The notes beneath the pieces were generated by a model. That model was given only the letters and a program-made list of their open reading frames with translations. It was not told the DNA's origin and searched no databases. From Planctomycetota bacterium (lineage in GTDB: Bacteria > Planctomycetota > SZUA-567 > JAFGNG01): 5,421 nt of DNA. The stretch is from positions 1 through 5,421 of the forward strand of contig JAFGNG010000242.1 of the NCBI GenBank assembly GCA_016927125.1, written 5' to 3'. The first letter of the stretch is position 1, and each line of letters starts with the position of its first letter. Positions 1-5,061 of the stretch are shown here, piece by piece. Made by a program: the position numbers and the translations under genes.

Positions 1-167
1 AGAAAGAGCCACAGCGCCTCGGTGATTATCAATACCCGCTCCAGTTCACTATCCAGATAACTAACCGCGTTGCGGGCCTGCCGGGCTGACTCCGCGGCAT
101 TGCTGGCCGTCAACTTCGCGCCGTAATCAATACCGGGGCGGGCGCCTGAAAATGAAAAACCGGTCAT
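1..167 (-). CDS. Small coiled-coil hypothetical protein, N-terminal part (runs off left edge)
   Basis: The first 55 codons of a minus-strand gene are visible; the rest lies beyond the window edge. The ATG at 165-167 is preceded by a good ribosome site (AGGAGA, complement of 172-177), which fixes the start. The protein begins MTGFSFSGARPGIDYG and then becomes helical and rich in Ala, Arg, Glu and Ser (residues about 18-45), ending in LERVLIITEALWLF. There is no signal peptide, so it is probably cytoplasmic. The pattern of a short heptad-like helix followed by 'LxxITEALW' reminds me of a family of roughly 120-residue uncharacterised proteins that often carry a C-terminal zinc ribbon. That is recollection and cannot be tested here because the C-terminus is missing. 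The preceding terminator (202-237) means it probably has separate transcription or depends on readthrough from the OmpA gene. Function unknown. Confidence 0.75.
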   Translation of the reverse strand, partial: MTGFSFSGARPGIDYGAKLTASNAAESARQARNAVSYLDSELERVLIITEALWLF

Positions 168-201
168 ATCTTCTCCTGATTAATCCATAACCATAGTAAT
201 T

Positions 202-237
202 AAAAAACCCGGCCGCCAATAAGGTTGGGCCGGGTTT
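202..237 (-). terminator. Rho-independent terminator of the OmpA-domain lipoprotein gene
   Basis: On the minus strand a perfect 10-bp stem is formed by 228-237 (AAACCCGGCC as read on minus) with 205-214, closing a 13-nt loop and followed directly by six T residues (complement of 202-207). It lies 27 bases past the stop codon of the OmpA-domain gene and before the next minus-strand gene, so it should end the upstream message. On the plus strand the 3' flank (GGA...) is not T-rich, so the signal is directional. Confidence 0.9.
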
Positions 238-264
238 GGATAACAGTATGCGGTCAGGAACACC

Positions 265-1119
265 CTACTTCTCAAACCCTCTCCCGGCGGCAGGCTCAAT
301 ATTGATTACCGAAGAACCACCCCCAGCCGGTTCATACCCCTCGGGTTCGATGCCGCTGATGGCCGAGACCGCGGTCAGGCGGCTCATGATTGGATCAATA
401 AAGATTTCCACGCGGCGGTTGGCCATCTTGCCGGCGGCCGAGTCATTGCTGGCAACCGGCATGAGCTCGCCCCAGCCGGTGGGGTACATCGCTTCCGCGG
501 GATAGTTGCATTCCGTCTCCAGGTGGCGGAGTACTGCCAGCGACCGCATCAGGGAGAGATGCCGGTTAGAGGAGATGCCTTTGGTGCGCAGCTTTTTGAT
601 CGGCTCATTATCGGTATGGCCGACAATCATCAAGACCGGTTTCTGGCTTTCTTCATTCAAGACCCCGGCAATCTCGCGCAGGGTGTGTTTGGCGTCAGGT
701 TTCAACGCCCAGGAGCCGGAGGCGAAGAGGAAATCTCCGGGCAGGAGGATGCGGTTGTTGACCAGTTCACCGCCGATGCGCTGGGCAATGCGGCGCAGGT
801 TGGCTGTGGTTTTATCCCCCAGGACACCGAAACCGCCAGGAGGCGCCATGCGGACTCTTTCTTCCAGATATTCGATTTCACGCTGTTTGCCGGCAAGTTC
901 GGTCTGGAGTAGTGCCAGGTCCTTCTGCTTTTCCATCTGGGCCGATTCGATTTGCTGCAACAGCTCATTCCTGTCCTTCTCGTAAATCATGTTGGTCTGG
1001 TTGAGCCGGTCGACCTCCTCTTGTAGTTCTGCGATTCTCGCGGTTTGCATACAGCCGGAAGTTCCGAGAAGCAAAATTCCAAGTATCCCTATCCAAGCCA
1101 GGCCCCAAATCCTTTTCAT
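265..1119 (-). CDS. OmpA-family peptidoglycan-binding lipoprotein with coiled coil
   Basis: This 284-residue protein is probably a lipoprotein that anchors an envelope membrane to peptidoglycan. Residues 1-22 form a signal peptide (KR, then a hydrophobic run) ending in LLLGTSGC, with Cys23 as the likely lipidated residue; Thr at -3 is tolerated but not ideal. Residues 26-92 are a charged Gln/Glu/Leu-rich coiled coil. Residues about 118-242 are the OmpA C-terminal domain: FLFASGSWALKPDA, then GHTDNEP at 167-173, NRHLSLMRSLAV at 185-196 and NRRVEIF at 234-240. Asp170 and Arg192 align with the residues that bind diaminopimelate in this family. The GHTDN...LSxxRxxAV spacing resembles MotB, but a lipobox replaces MotB's transmembrane anchor and no motA is adjacent, so a Pal-like or generic OmpA role fits better. 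A Gly/Pro-rich tail of about 40 residues follows the domain. The start has ribosome site GAGGGAGA (complement of 1126-1133). The gene follows the HTH gene by 170 bp. Confidence 0.9.
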   Translation of the reverse strand: MKRIWGLAWIGILGILLLGTSGCMQTARIAELQEEVDRLNQTNMIYEKDRNELLQQIESAQMEKQKDLALLQTELAGKQREIEYLEERVRMAPPGGFGVLGDKTTANLRRIAQRIGGELVNNRILLPGDFLFASGSWALKPDAKHTLREIAGVLNEESQKPVLMIVGHTDNEPIKKLRTKGISSNRHLSLMRSLAVLRHLETECNYPAEAMYPTGWGELMPVASNDSAAGKMANRRVEIFIDPIMSRLTAVSAISGIEPEGYEPAGGGSSVINIEPAAGRGFEK

Positions 1120-1289
1120 TTTATTTCTCCCTCAATAAACGGATTAAACCGGAATCCACTCCCCGGCCAACCTATGCGACGAGAAAGCCGATTTTCGCTT
1201 TTTATTTCTGCCCAAAGCCACCTATATTTTTTAGCAAACACACATGCGCTGACGCGCTTTTTTTTAACTATTAGAATTTCCCGGAGATC

Positions 1290-2402
1290 TTATTCTGCCG
1301 GTGTCTCTGCCTCCAGCGCAGGCTCTACTGCCTCGGCGGCGGGTTCGGCCGCTTCCGGAGCCGGTGCTGCTTCTTCCGCAGTCGGTTCTGCCGCACTCGG
1401 AGCAGAAGTCGTAGCGGCGGCGGGTGCGGTTCTGGCTGCTCTCGGCTGGGGGGTGCTTGGCAGCGGGGCGGCCTTCTTCAGACTGGGGGCGCCCCACCAT
1501 TCCTTCGCTTTCAGGACCTTGGCTACAGAGGCAATCGGTTCCGGGACAAAGGCGCCGCTGCTGTCCGTAATAACCTTGCCATCATCCCCGCGCATCAACA
1601 GGGGGGTATCTTGAAAGACTGCGGTAAAGAGTGCAGTTAAAGGGAAGATCGCCAAAACCAGGCAGGCAACCAGCAAGACATACCAAACTGTGGGAACGTC
1701 ACTGATCTGGGCGCGGTAGGGGGAGATCATGCCGCTCTTGGCGGATTCCGACCTGACCGAGGCCAGTGACACCGCGGGTTGTTCAAGGCTGGGGGCGAGG
1801 TCATCAGTTTCAATGACTTCGGTCTGGACCGTGGCGCTGCCGACAGCCATCCTTTCCGGCTTGGCTTCTACGGTCCCGATCAAATCGGTGTCTTCAACCT
1901 CTTCGATCCCGGCGGCGATATTCACATCATCAAGGTCGAAGGAAATATCATCGTCAGCAAAGATGATTTCATCCGATTCGGTTTCATCTTTTTTCGGGGC
2001 TGGCGGGGCAGCAGGCGCCGGGGGAGGAGCCGCTTCCGCCGCCGCCGCACTCTCTTTCTTTTCGGAGATCGAAATCAGTTCAATTTCACTACTGTCTGGC
2101 TTGAGATCAATATCGCTGTCTTCTTCCTGGGAAACCAGCTCAATGGGTTTTTCCTCAACAGTATCCTCATTGCTTTCAACCAGGAAAATTTCACCCGAGT
2201 CCTGCGGGACATCTTTCGGAGGAATCGCCGCCAAGTTCAGGTTCGCGGCCAGGGTTTCCACCTCTGCCGCTTTAAAGTTCATTTCGCGATCTTTCATGTA
2301 GGACCGGAGACGATTAGCTGCAACCTCTTCCATCAACTGCTCTTCAGTCATTCCGAGGCGCTGCATTGTCTCATCAAAGCTTATAAAAGTTTCTTCCGCC
2401 AT
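1290..2402 (-). CDS. Membrane-tethered HTH-domain protein with acidic linker and Ala/Pro/Glu tail
   Basis: I do not recognise a named family for this 370-residue protein. Residues 6-52 (FISFDETMQRLGMTEEQLMEE ... MNFKAAEVETL) look like the MerR/excisionase-type winged HTH used as a small DNA- or protein-binding module. Residues about 64-235 are an acidic, probably disordered linker containing short related motifs: SGEIFLVE at 69-76, SDIDL at 96-100, SSEIELI at 104-110, SDEIIFADDDISFDLDD at 143-159; an Ala/Pro-rich stretch lies at 119-137. A single hydrophobic segment at 238-262 (VWYVLLVACLVLAIF...) should cross the inner membrane. About 45 ordinary residues follow, then an Ala/Pro/Glu low-complexity tail (310-370). 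With no signal peptide, the HTH is probably cytoplasmic and the tail periplasmic; this topology is inferred. The start ATG has AAGGAAG upstream (complement of 2409-2415). It lies 133 bp after the 113-residue gene with no clear terminator between, so co-transcription is possible. Confidence 0.8.
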   Translation of the reverse strand: MAEETFISFDETMQRLGMTEEQLMEEVAANRLRSYMKDREMNFKAAEVETLAANLNLAAIPPKDVPQDSGEIFLVESNEDTVEEKPIELVSQEEDSDIDLKPDSSEIELISISEKKESAAAAEAAPPPAPAAPPAPKKDETESDEIIFADDDISFDLDDVNIAAGIEEVEDTDLIGTVEAKPERMAVGSATVQTEVIETDDLAPSLEQPAVSLASVRSESAKSGMISPYRAQISDVPTVWYVLLVACLVLAIFPLTALFTAVFQDTPLLMRGDDGKVITDSSGAFVPEPIASVAKVLKAKEWWGAPSLKKAAPLPSTPQPRAARTAPAAATTSAPSAAEPTAEEAAPAPEAAEPAAEAVEPALEAETPAE

Positions 2403-2535
2403 GCGATGCTTCCTTACTTTATCATAGTTCCAGGGTTTTAATATTTACATTTAACTGCTTGTTATGATGTTGGCAGTTTAAAGTAGTTAAGATGAATTAA
2501 TCACCTCTCCCCAAGGGCTTGCAACTAAACAGGGT

Positions 2536-2877
2536 TTACTTGCCAAGCAATTCCTTGACCTCATCGAAATCTAGCCCCCGACCGCCGACAATTTCCTTAT
2601 TGACCCGGAGATCGTTGGAGAAATTACGAGCCGCTTTCAGGGTGATCCTTCCTGAGGATTTTGAGAAATCATAAACCGCTAAGCGCTGGTTCCTGGCATC
2701 AATAATAAAGAGGTCATTATTCTCGCCCAGCATGGCCAGCAAACCCTCCACACTCATGCCTGCGCTATCGGCAGCGATTGCCCTTTCTACTTGCACCGGG
2801 GAGTTGCCAAAGACAAGTACGGCCAAGAGAACGGTTATTGCGCCCAGCAGGAATATTTTGAGCTTTTCCAGGTTCAT
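2536..2877 (-). CDS. Small membrane-anchored protein with 'NQRLAVYDF' motif, unknown function
   Basis: This 113-residue protein starts at the ATG at 2875-2877, which has a strong ribosome site (AAGGAAGGA, complement of 2884-2892). An in-frame TTG at 2916 would add 13 residues but would place that ribosome site inside the gene, so I reject it. Residues 5-22 (KLKIFLLGAITVLLAVLV) form an uncleaved anchor or signal peptide; the rest is predicted extracytoplasmic. The core reads LFIIDARNQRLAVYDFSKSSG followed by ITLKAARNFSNDL: two short beta strands, a turn, and the 'LKAARN' stretch. I recall similar short proteins in Planctomycetota and relatives, without an assigned function. It sits between its own promoter (2940-2969) and the HTH gene, and the two may share a message. 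Function unknown; that it is a real gene is well supported by start context and protein character. Confidence 0.8.
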   Translation of the reverse strand: MNLEKLKIFLLGAITVLLAVLVFGNSPVQVERAIAADSAGMSVEGLLAMLGENNDLFIIDARNQRLAVYDFSKSSGRITLKAARNFSNDLRVNKEIVGGRGLDFDEVKELLGK

Positions 2878-2883
2878 ATTAGG

Positions 2884-2892
2884 TCCTTCCTT
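2884..2892 (-). promoter_or_regulatory. Ribosome binding site deciding the start of the 113-residue protein
   Basis: Read on the minus strand this is AAGGAAGGA, six bases before the ATG at 2877. It favours that ATG over the upstream in-frame TTG at 2916. Confidence 0.75.
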
Positions 2893-2939
2893 TTCCAGGG
2901 CTCTGATTATCCCCAAAAGATATAACCTTCCCTGTAAAT

Positions 2940-2969
2940 ACTATAACCCCGCACACCATAACCTTTCAA
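2940..2969 (-). promoter_or_regulatory. Sigma70-like promoter of the small membrane protein gene
   Basis: On the minus strand, TTGAAA (complement of 2964-2969) and TATAGT (complement of 2940-2945) are separated by 18 bases. It starts two bases after the terminator of the HEAT gene and would initiate near 2933, giving a leader of about 56 nt before the ATG at 2877. Position between a terminator and a gene start supports it; it is a motif prediction only. Confidence 0.55.
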
Positions 2970-2971
2970 GT

Positions 2972-3012
2972 AAAAACCCTGTTTCCTTCCCTTCGGAAAT
3001 CGGAAAAACAGG
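2972..3012 (-). terminator. Rho-independent terminator downstream of the HEAT-repeat gene
   Basis: On the minus strand CCTGTTT (complement of 3006-3012) pairs with AAACAGG (complement of 2978-2984); the stem continues with CC/GG across a two-base bulge, and an inner TTCC/GGAA stem with a four-base loop (2987-2998) caps it. The 3' side is followed by G and five T residues (complement of 2972-2976). It lies about 165-200 nt past the HEAT stop codon, so it ends a long 3' region, and it separates that gene from the following promoter. Confidence 0.8.
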
Positions 3013-3175
3013 ATTTGTGCTACCCAGCCTGGCATTTTACCCAGCAAACCGCTGAATATTCAGGCTGTAACAGTGATTTTATATTCCCCAGCCTACTCCT
3101 AAAAAAATCCCTTTGCCTTCAAAAAAGAAGCCGACAGGGTTAATATTATAACTTAATTAAAACCCATAAGCTAGG
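3013..3175 (-). other. Gene-free 3' region of the HEAT gene with nested inverted repeats
   Basis: No credible ORF is present between the HEAT stop codon and its terminator. On the minus strand an outer pair CAGCCTG/CAGGCTG (complements of 3061-3067 and 3025-3031) encloses an inner CAGC/GCTG pair, and a 12-bp perfect palindrome CTGAATATTCAG spans 3052-3063. A TATAAT hexamer (complement of 3145-3150) lies upstream but has no convincing -35 box. It may be a structured 3' UTR or a small RNA; the sequence alone cannot decide. Confidence 0.35.
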
Positions 3176-4294
3176 TTATTCAATATCAAGCTCTTCCTCG
3201 TTTTCTTCCCACCACTTCAGCCACCTGGCCTGATCCAGGCCAAAATCCTGATGCGTCAGACGTCGCAAGCTGGCCAGTAGGGCCTTGGTTTCCTCTTCCT
3301 GTAGTTGCTCGGGATCCGCCATGAGCGAGATCAATACCGGGATAACCTCTTTCGACCGGTAGCTGGCCAAGGCCCGTATTAATGGTATCCGGTTGGGCCG
3401 GTCTTTTTTAAGCGCCGTGATCAGCACCGGCGGGCTCTCCGGGTCGCCGATTCTTGCCAGGGCCTTCGCCGCAGTGGCGCGGACCTCCTGGTCGCGATCA
3501 TGTATCAAGGCCTGCTCAAGCTTTCTGGCGCTGTCCTTGATTTTAAAGAGTCCCAGCAGGCGGATGGCCTCAGACCGCTCGGTGGGGTTGATGCTTTCCT
3601 GCAGGATGAGAATCGCGCCGTCTTGGGCTGCCCGTTCCCCCAATAGCCCCGCCAGACGCAGGTAACCGTCGACGGGTTGTTCCCGGTCGGATTCACCCCA
3701 GCCTTCGATCCGGATAAGCGCGCGCTGTGCATCGCTGACGCCCAATTCCGCCAGGCCATCGGCGGCACCGAGACGAACTTCGGAATCGGGGTCATCAAGC
3801 AATACCTGCAGCAGGGGGATGGCTTCCGTCGCTTTCATCTTGCCGAGGGTCTGGCAAATAGCCGCTCGGAGCCTGGTGTCGGCATTGGAGGAGAGCATCT
3901 CTAGCATCTCGTTGCGCGCCTTGTCACCAAGTTGTAACAAGGCGAGATAGGCTGCCTGGCGGGCTTCCGCGCGATTGCTGGTGAGGAAACGGATATTCAT
4001 ATCCAGGCGGCTCTGCTTGGCCTTGCTGGATTTTTCCGCTTCTGATAACATGAGCGCAATCACGTCATCCGGTACCCCCTCGGTACGCAAGATCACCATA
4101 TTTTCGGCAGAAACCTCGAAGTCATTCTCAGTGGTTTTGATTTTGATTTTCACCAGTTCACTGTTAATGCCGGCTTTAATGAGATCAATGATATCCTGGT
4201 TTGACAAGACCTCGTCACCCCTGCCGACCCCTGTGAAAACCAGGGTGAGCATAAGAACTGCGAGGCTTACTGTGAATAAAGTCTTCATCATCAT
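3176..4294 (-). CDS. Secreted HEAT-repeat protein with N-terminal helical domain and C-terminal RWxxWW motif
   Basis: The protein is about 372 residues with an exported N-terminus: MMMKTLFTVSLAVLMLTLVF then a likely cleavage near GVGRG/DE. Residues about 29-84 form a small helical module (LSNQDIIDLIKAGINSELV ... LRTEGVPDDVIALML) of the 'LTNxDVIxLVKAG...LKxAGVxDxVIxAML' type that I know from other exported proteins. Residues about 106-330 hold tandem HEAT/PBS-lyase-like repeats; the clearest are DSEVRLGAADGLAELG, RSEAIRLLGLFK and DQEVRATAAKALARIGD. Such superhelices usually serve as protein-binding scaffolds. The C-terminus has LTHQDFGLDQARWLKWWEEN, a short motif that often closes HEAT proteins in Planctomycetota-like genomes. 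The catalytic residues of a lyase are not apparent. Several ATGs cluster at the start. The ribosome site AAGGA (complement of 4300-4304) overlaps the first ATG, at 4300, so I place the start at 4294 (5-base spacing); 4291 is equally possible. It is transcribed divergently from pgsA. Confidence 0.85.
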   Translation of the reverse strand: MMMKTLFTVSLAVLMLTLVFTGVGRGDEVLSNQDIIDLIKAGINSELVKIKIKTTENDFEVSAENMVILRTEGVPDDVIALMLSEAEKSSKAKQSRLDMNIRFLTSNRAEARQAAYLALLQLGDKARNEMLEMLSSNADTRLRAAICQTLGKMKATEAIPLLQVLLDDPDSEVRLGAADGLAELGVSDAQRALIRIEGWGESDREQPVDGYLRLAGLLGERAAQDGAILILQESINPTERSEAIRLLGLFKIKDSARKLEQALIHDRDQEVRATAAKALARIGDPESPPVLITALKKDRPNRIPLIRALASYRSKEVIPVLISLMADPEQLQEEETKALLASLRRLTHQDFGLDQARWLKWWEENEEELDIE

Positions 4295-4299
4295 GACCA

Positions 4300-4305
4300 T
4301 CCTTA
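4300..4305 (-). promoter_or_regulatory. Ribosome binding site deciding the start of the HEAT-repeat gene
   Basis: Minus-strand TAAGGA overlaps the most upstream ATG (4298-4300), so that codon is unlikely to be used. It sits 5 and 8 bases before the ATGs ending at 4294 and 4291. Confidence 0.6.
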
Positions 4306-4354
4306 TAAAAGCATCCGTTATTAAATATCACGATCTCCAAACCAGCATTCGATA

Positions 4355-4383
4355 AGTCTACAATATTCCTGCACTTTAGTCAA
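4355..4383 (-). promoter_or_regulatory. Sigma70-like promoter of the HEAT-repeat gene
   Basis: On the minus strand TTGACT (complement of 4378-4383) and TAGACT (complement of 4355-4360) are separated by exactly 17 bases. Initiation near 4348 would give a leader of about 54 nt before the ATG at 4294. It lies in the divergent intergenic region, with one arm of the 10-bp inverted repeat just upstream of its -35 box. Confidence 0.6.
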
Positions 4384-4386
4384 ATC

Positions 4387-4444
4387 CATGGACTTCTGGA
4401 AAAGCATTGACACTACTTGAAAACATCTATAATGGAAGTCCATG
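4387..4444. repeat. Perfect 10-bp inverted repeat flanking the pgsA promoter boxes and covering its start codon
   Basis: CATGGACTTC at 4387-4396 is matched exactly by its reverse complement GAAGTCCATG at 4435-4444; the arm centres are 48 bp apart. The left arm abuts the -35 side of the divergent HEAT promoter. The right arm covers the weak ribosome site and the ATG of pgsA. It could be a two-site operator or, in a longer transcript, a stem that hides the pgsA start. The role is inferred; the repeat itself is plain. Confidence 0.6.
4407..4433 (+). promoter_or_regulatory. TTGACA/TATAAT promoter candidate immediately before pgsA
   Basis: Consensus TTGACA (4407-4412) and consensus TATAAT (4428-4433) occur with a 15-base spacer, shorter than the usual 16-18. 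Initiation would fall near 4440, at or just before the pgsA ATG at 4442, giving a leaderless or nearly leaderless message. The perfect hexamers argue for function; the spacing and position argue for caution. Confidence 0.5.
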
Positions 4445-5044
4445 TGGACCCTTGCCAATATCCTCACCCTCTCCCGGTTTGTTACCGCGCCAGTCTTTCT
4501 GGTGCTGATTCTCTCTTTACCGGAAGAAGGAAATGCCACCCTGGCCTGGGCCGCAACCGCCCTGATTCTGGTTACCTTAATAACCGATATGCTCGATGGC
4601 GCGGTAGCGCGCGCCTGCCGTGCAGTAACCGATTTCGGCAAGATTATGGATCCGGTCGCGGACTCCACCTTCTTCCTGACCGCCATCTTGGCCTTCACCA
4701 TCTCCGACCGCTTCCAGGCTCCGATCTGGGCGGCAGTGGTGGTGTTATACCGGGAAATCGGGATGCATGTCCTGCGCCGGTACGCGGCCTTGCGCGGCAT
4801 TGTCCTGGCGGCCAAGTTCAGCGGCAAGGCCAAGATGGTAATCCAATCCCTGGCCATGGTGCTCCTGATGGTGATGATTGCCGCGACCGACAGCGGCTGG
4901 CTCAACGCGGATCTCCCCGCCTGGATCTTTTGGGTTTTCACTGTTATCGCGGCGGTAAATATCTTGAGCTTGCCAGAATACCTCTTGGCTATTCCCAGCC
5001 TATACCAACAATCTTCCAACCAGGACACTGATTCGACCGAATGA
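4442..5044 (+). CDS. pgsA: CDP-alcohol phosphatidyltransferase, likely CDP-diacylglycerol-glycerol-3-phosphate 3-phosphatidyltransferase
   Basis: This 200-residue integral membrane enzyme probably joins CDP-diacylglycerol and glycerol 3-phosphate to give phosphatidylglycerol phosphate, the committed step to phosphatidylglycerol and cardiolipin. The family signature DxxDGxxARx8GxxxDxxxD is complete at residues 49-74 (DMLDGAVARACR...FGKIMDPVAD), with metal and substrate-binding aspartates 49, 52, 70 and 74. The N-terminus MWTLANILTLSRF matches the usual 'PNxLTLxR' opening, which supports this ATG. Hydrophobic segments near 13-27, 33-48, 75-87, about 137-150 and 160-180 fit a six-helix fold, and the length is typical. 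Substrate choice within the superfamily cannot be fixed from the motif, so another CDP-alcohol transferase is possible. Ribosome site evidence is poor: GGAAG lies only three bases before the ATG, and a promoter candidate nearly touches the start. The stop codon overlaps or adjoins the next gene. Confidence 0.9.
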   Translation: MWTLANILTLSRFVTAPVFLVLILSLPEEGNATLAWAATALILVTLITDMLDGAVARACRAVTDFGKIMDPVADSTFFLTAILAFTISDRFQAPIWAAVVVLYREIGMHVLRRYAALRGIVLAAKFSGKAKMVIQSLAMVLLMVMIAATDSGWLNADLPAWIFWVFTVIAAVNILSLPEYLLAIPSLYQQSSNQDTDSTE

Positions 5045-5050
5045 AGGAAC

Positions 5051-5057
5051 GGAGGGG
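5051..5057 (+). promoter_or_regulatory. Ribosome binding site deciding the glycosyltransferase start
   Basis: GGAGGGG stands six bases (counted from GGAGG) before the ATG at 5062. It favours that start over the in-frame ATG at 5041, which overlaps the pgsA stop as ATGA and has only weak purine context. Confidence 0.65.
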
Positions 5058-5061
5058 TGGC

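Noticed and set aside
265..1119. Flagellar stator protein MotB
   Set aside because: The OmpA domain has MotB-like spacing, but the protein has a lipobox cysteine and a coiled coil in place of MotB's transmembrane segment with its essential Asp, and there is no motA neighbour.
1244..1268. GCGC-TGAC-GCGC hairpin followed by a run of T on the plus strand, terminator-like
   Set aside because: The stem is only four pairs and no plus-strand gene lies upstream of it; on the minus strand, where the genes are, the T-run is on the wrong side.
1045..1614. Plus-strand open frame with an Ala/Ser/Gly-rich translation
   Set aside because: It is the antisense shadow of the Ala/Pro/Glu low-complexity tail of the HTH-domain protein and has no convincing start context.
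1729..2441. Two overlapping plus-strand frames (190 and 220 codons)
   Set aside because: Both are antisense to the acidic linker of the HTH protein; the Ser-rich and Phe/Arg-rich compositions are what reversed Asp/Glu-rich codons give.
2451..2482. AACTGC/GCAGTT inverted repeat (2453-2458 / 2473-2478) upstream of the HTH gene
   Set aside because: Six pairs with a 14-base loop and no T-tract on either strand; too short to claim as a terminator or operator.
2878..2916. N-terminal extension of the small membrane protein from a TTG at 2916
   Set aside because: The extension would contain the strong ribosome site of the ATG at 2877 and would put charged residues before the membrane anchor.
3052..3063. 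12-bp perfect palindrome CTGAATATTCAG
   Set aside because: About one such palindrome is expected by chance in a window of this length, and it is in a 3' region, not near a promoter. Kept only as part of the structured region.
4417..5031. Plus-strand frame of 204 codons overlapping pgsA
   Set aside because: It is out of frame with the intact phosphatidyltransferase motif and its translation is a Gly/Arg/Pro-rich shadow. The ATG at 4432 overlaps the TATAAT box.
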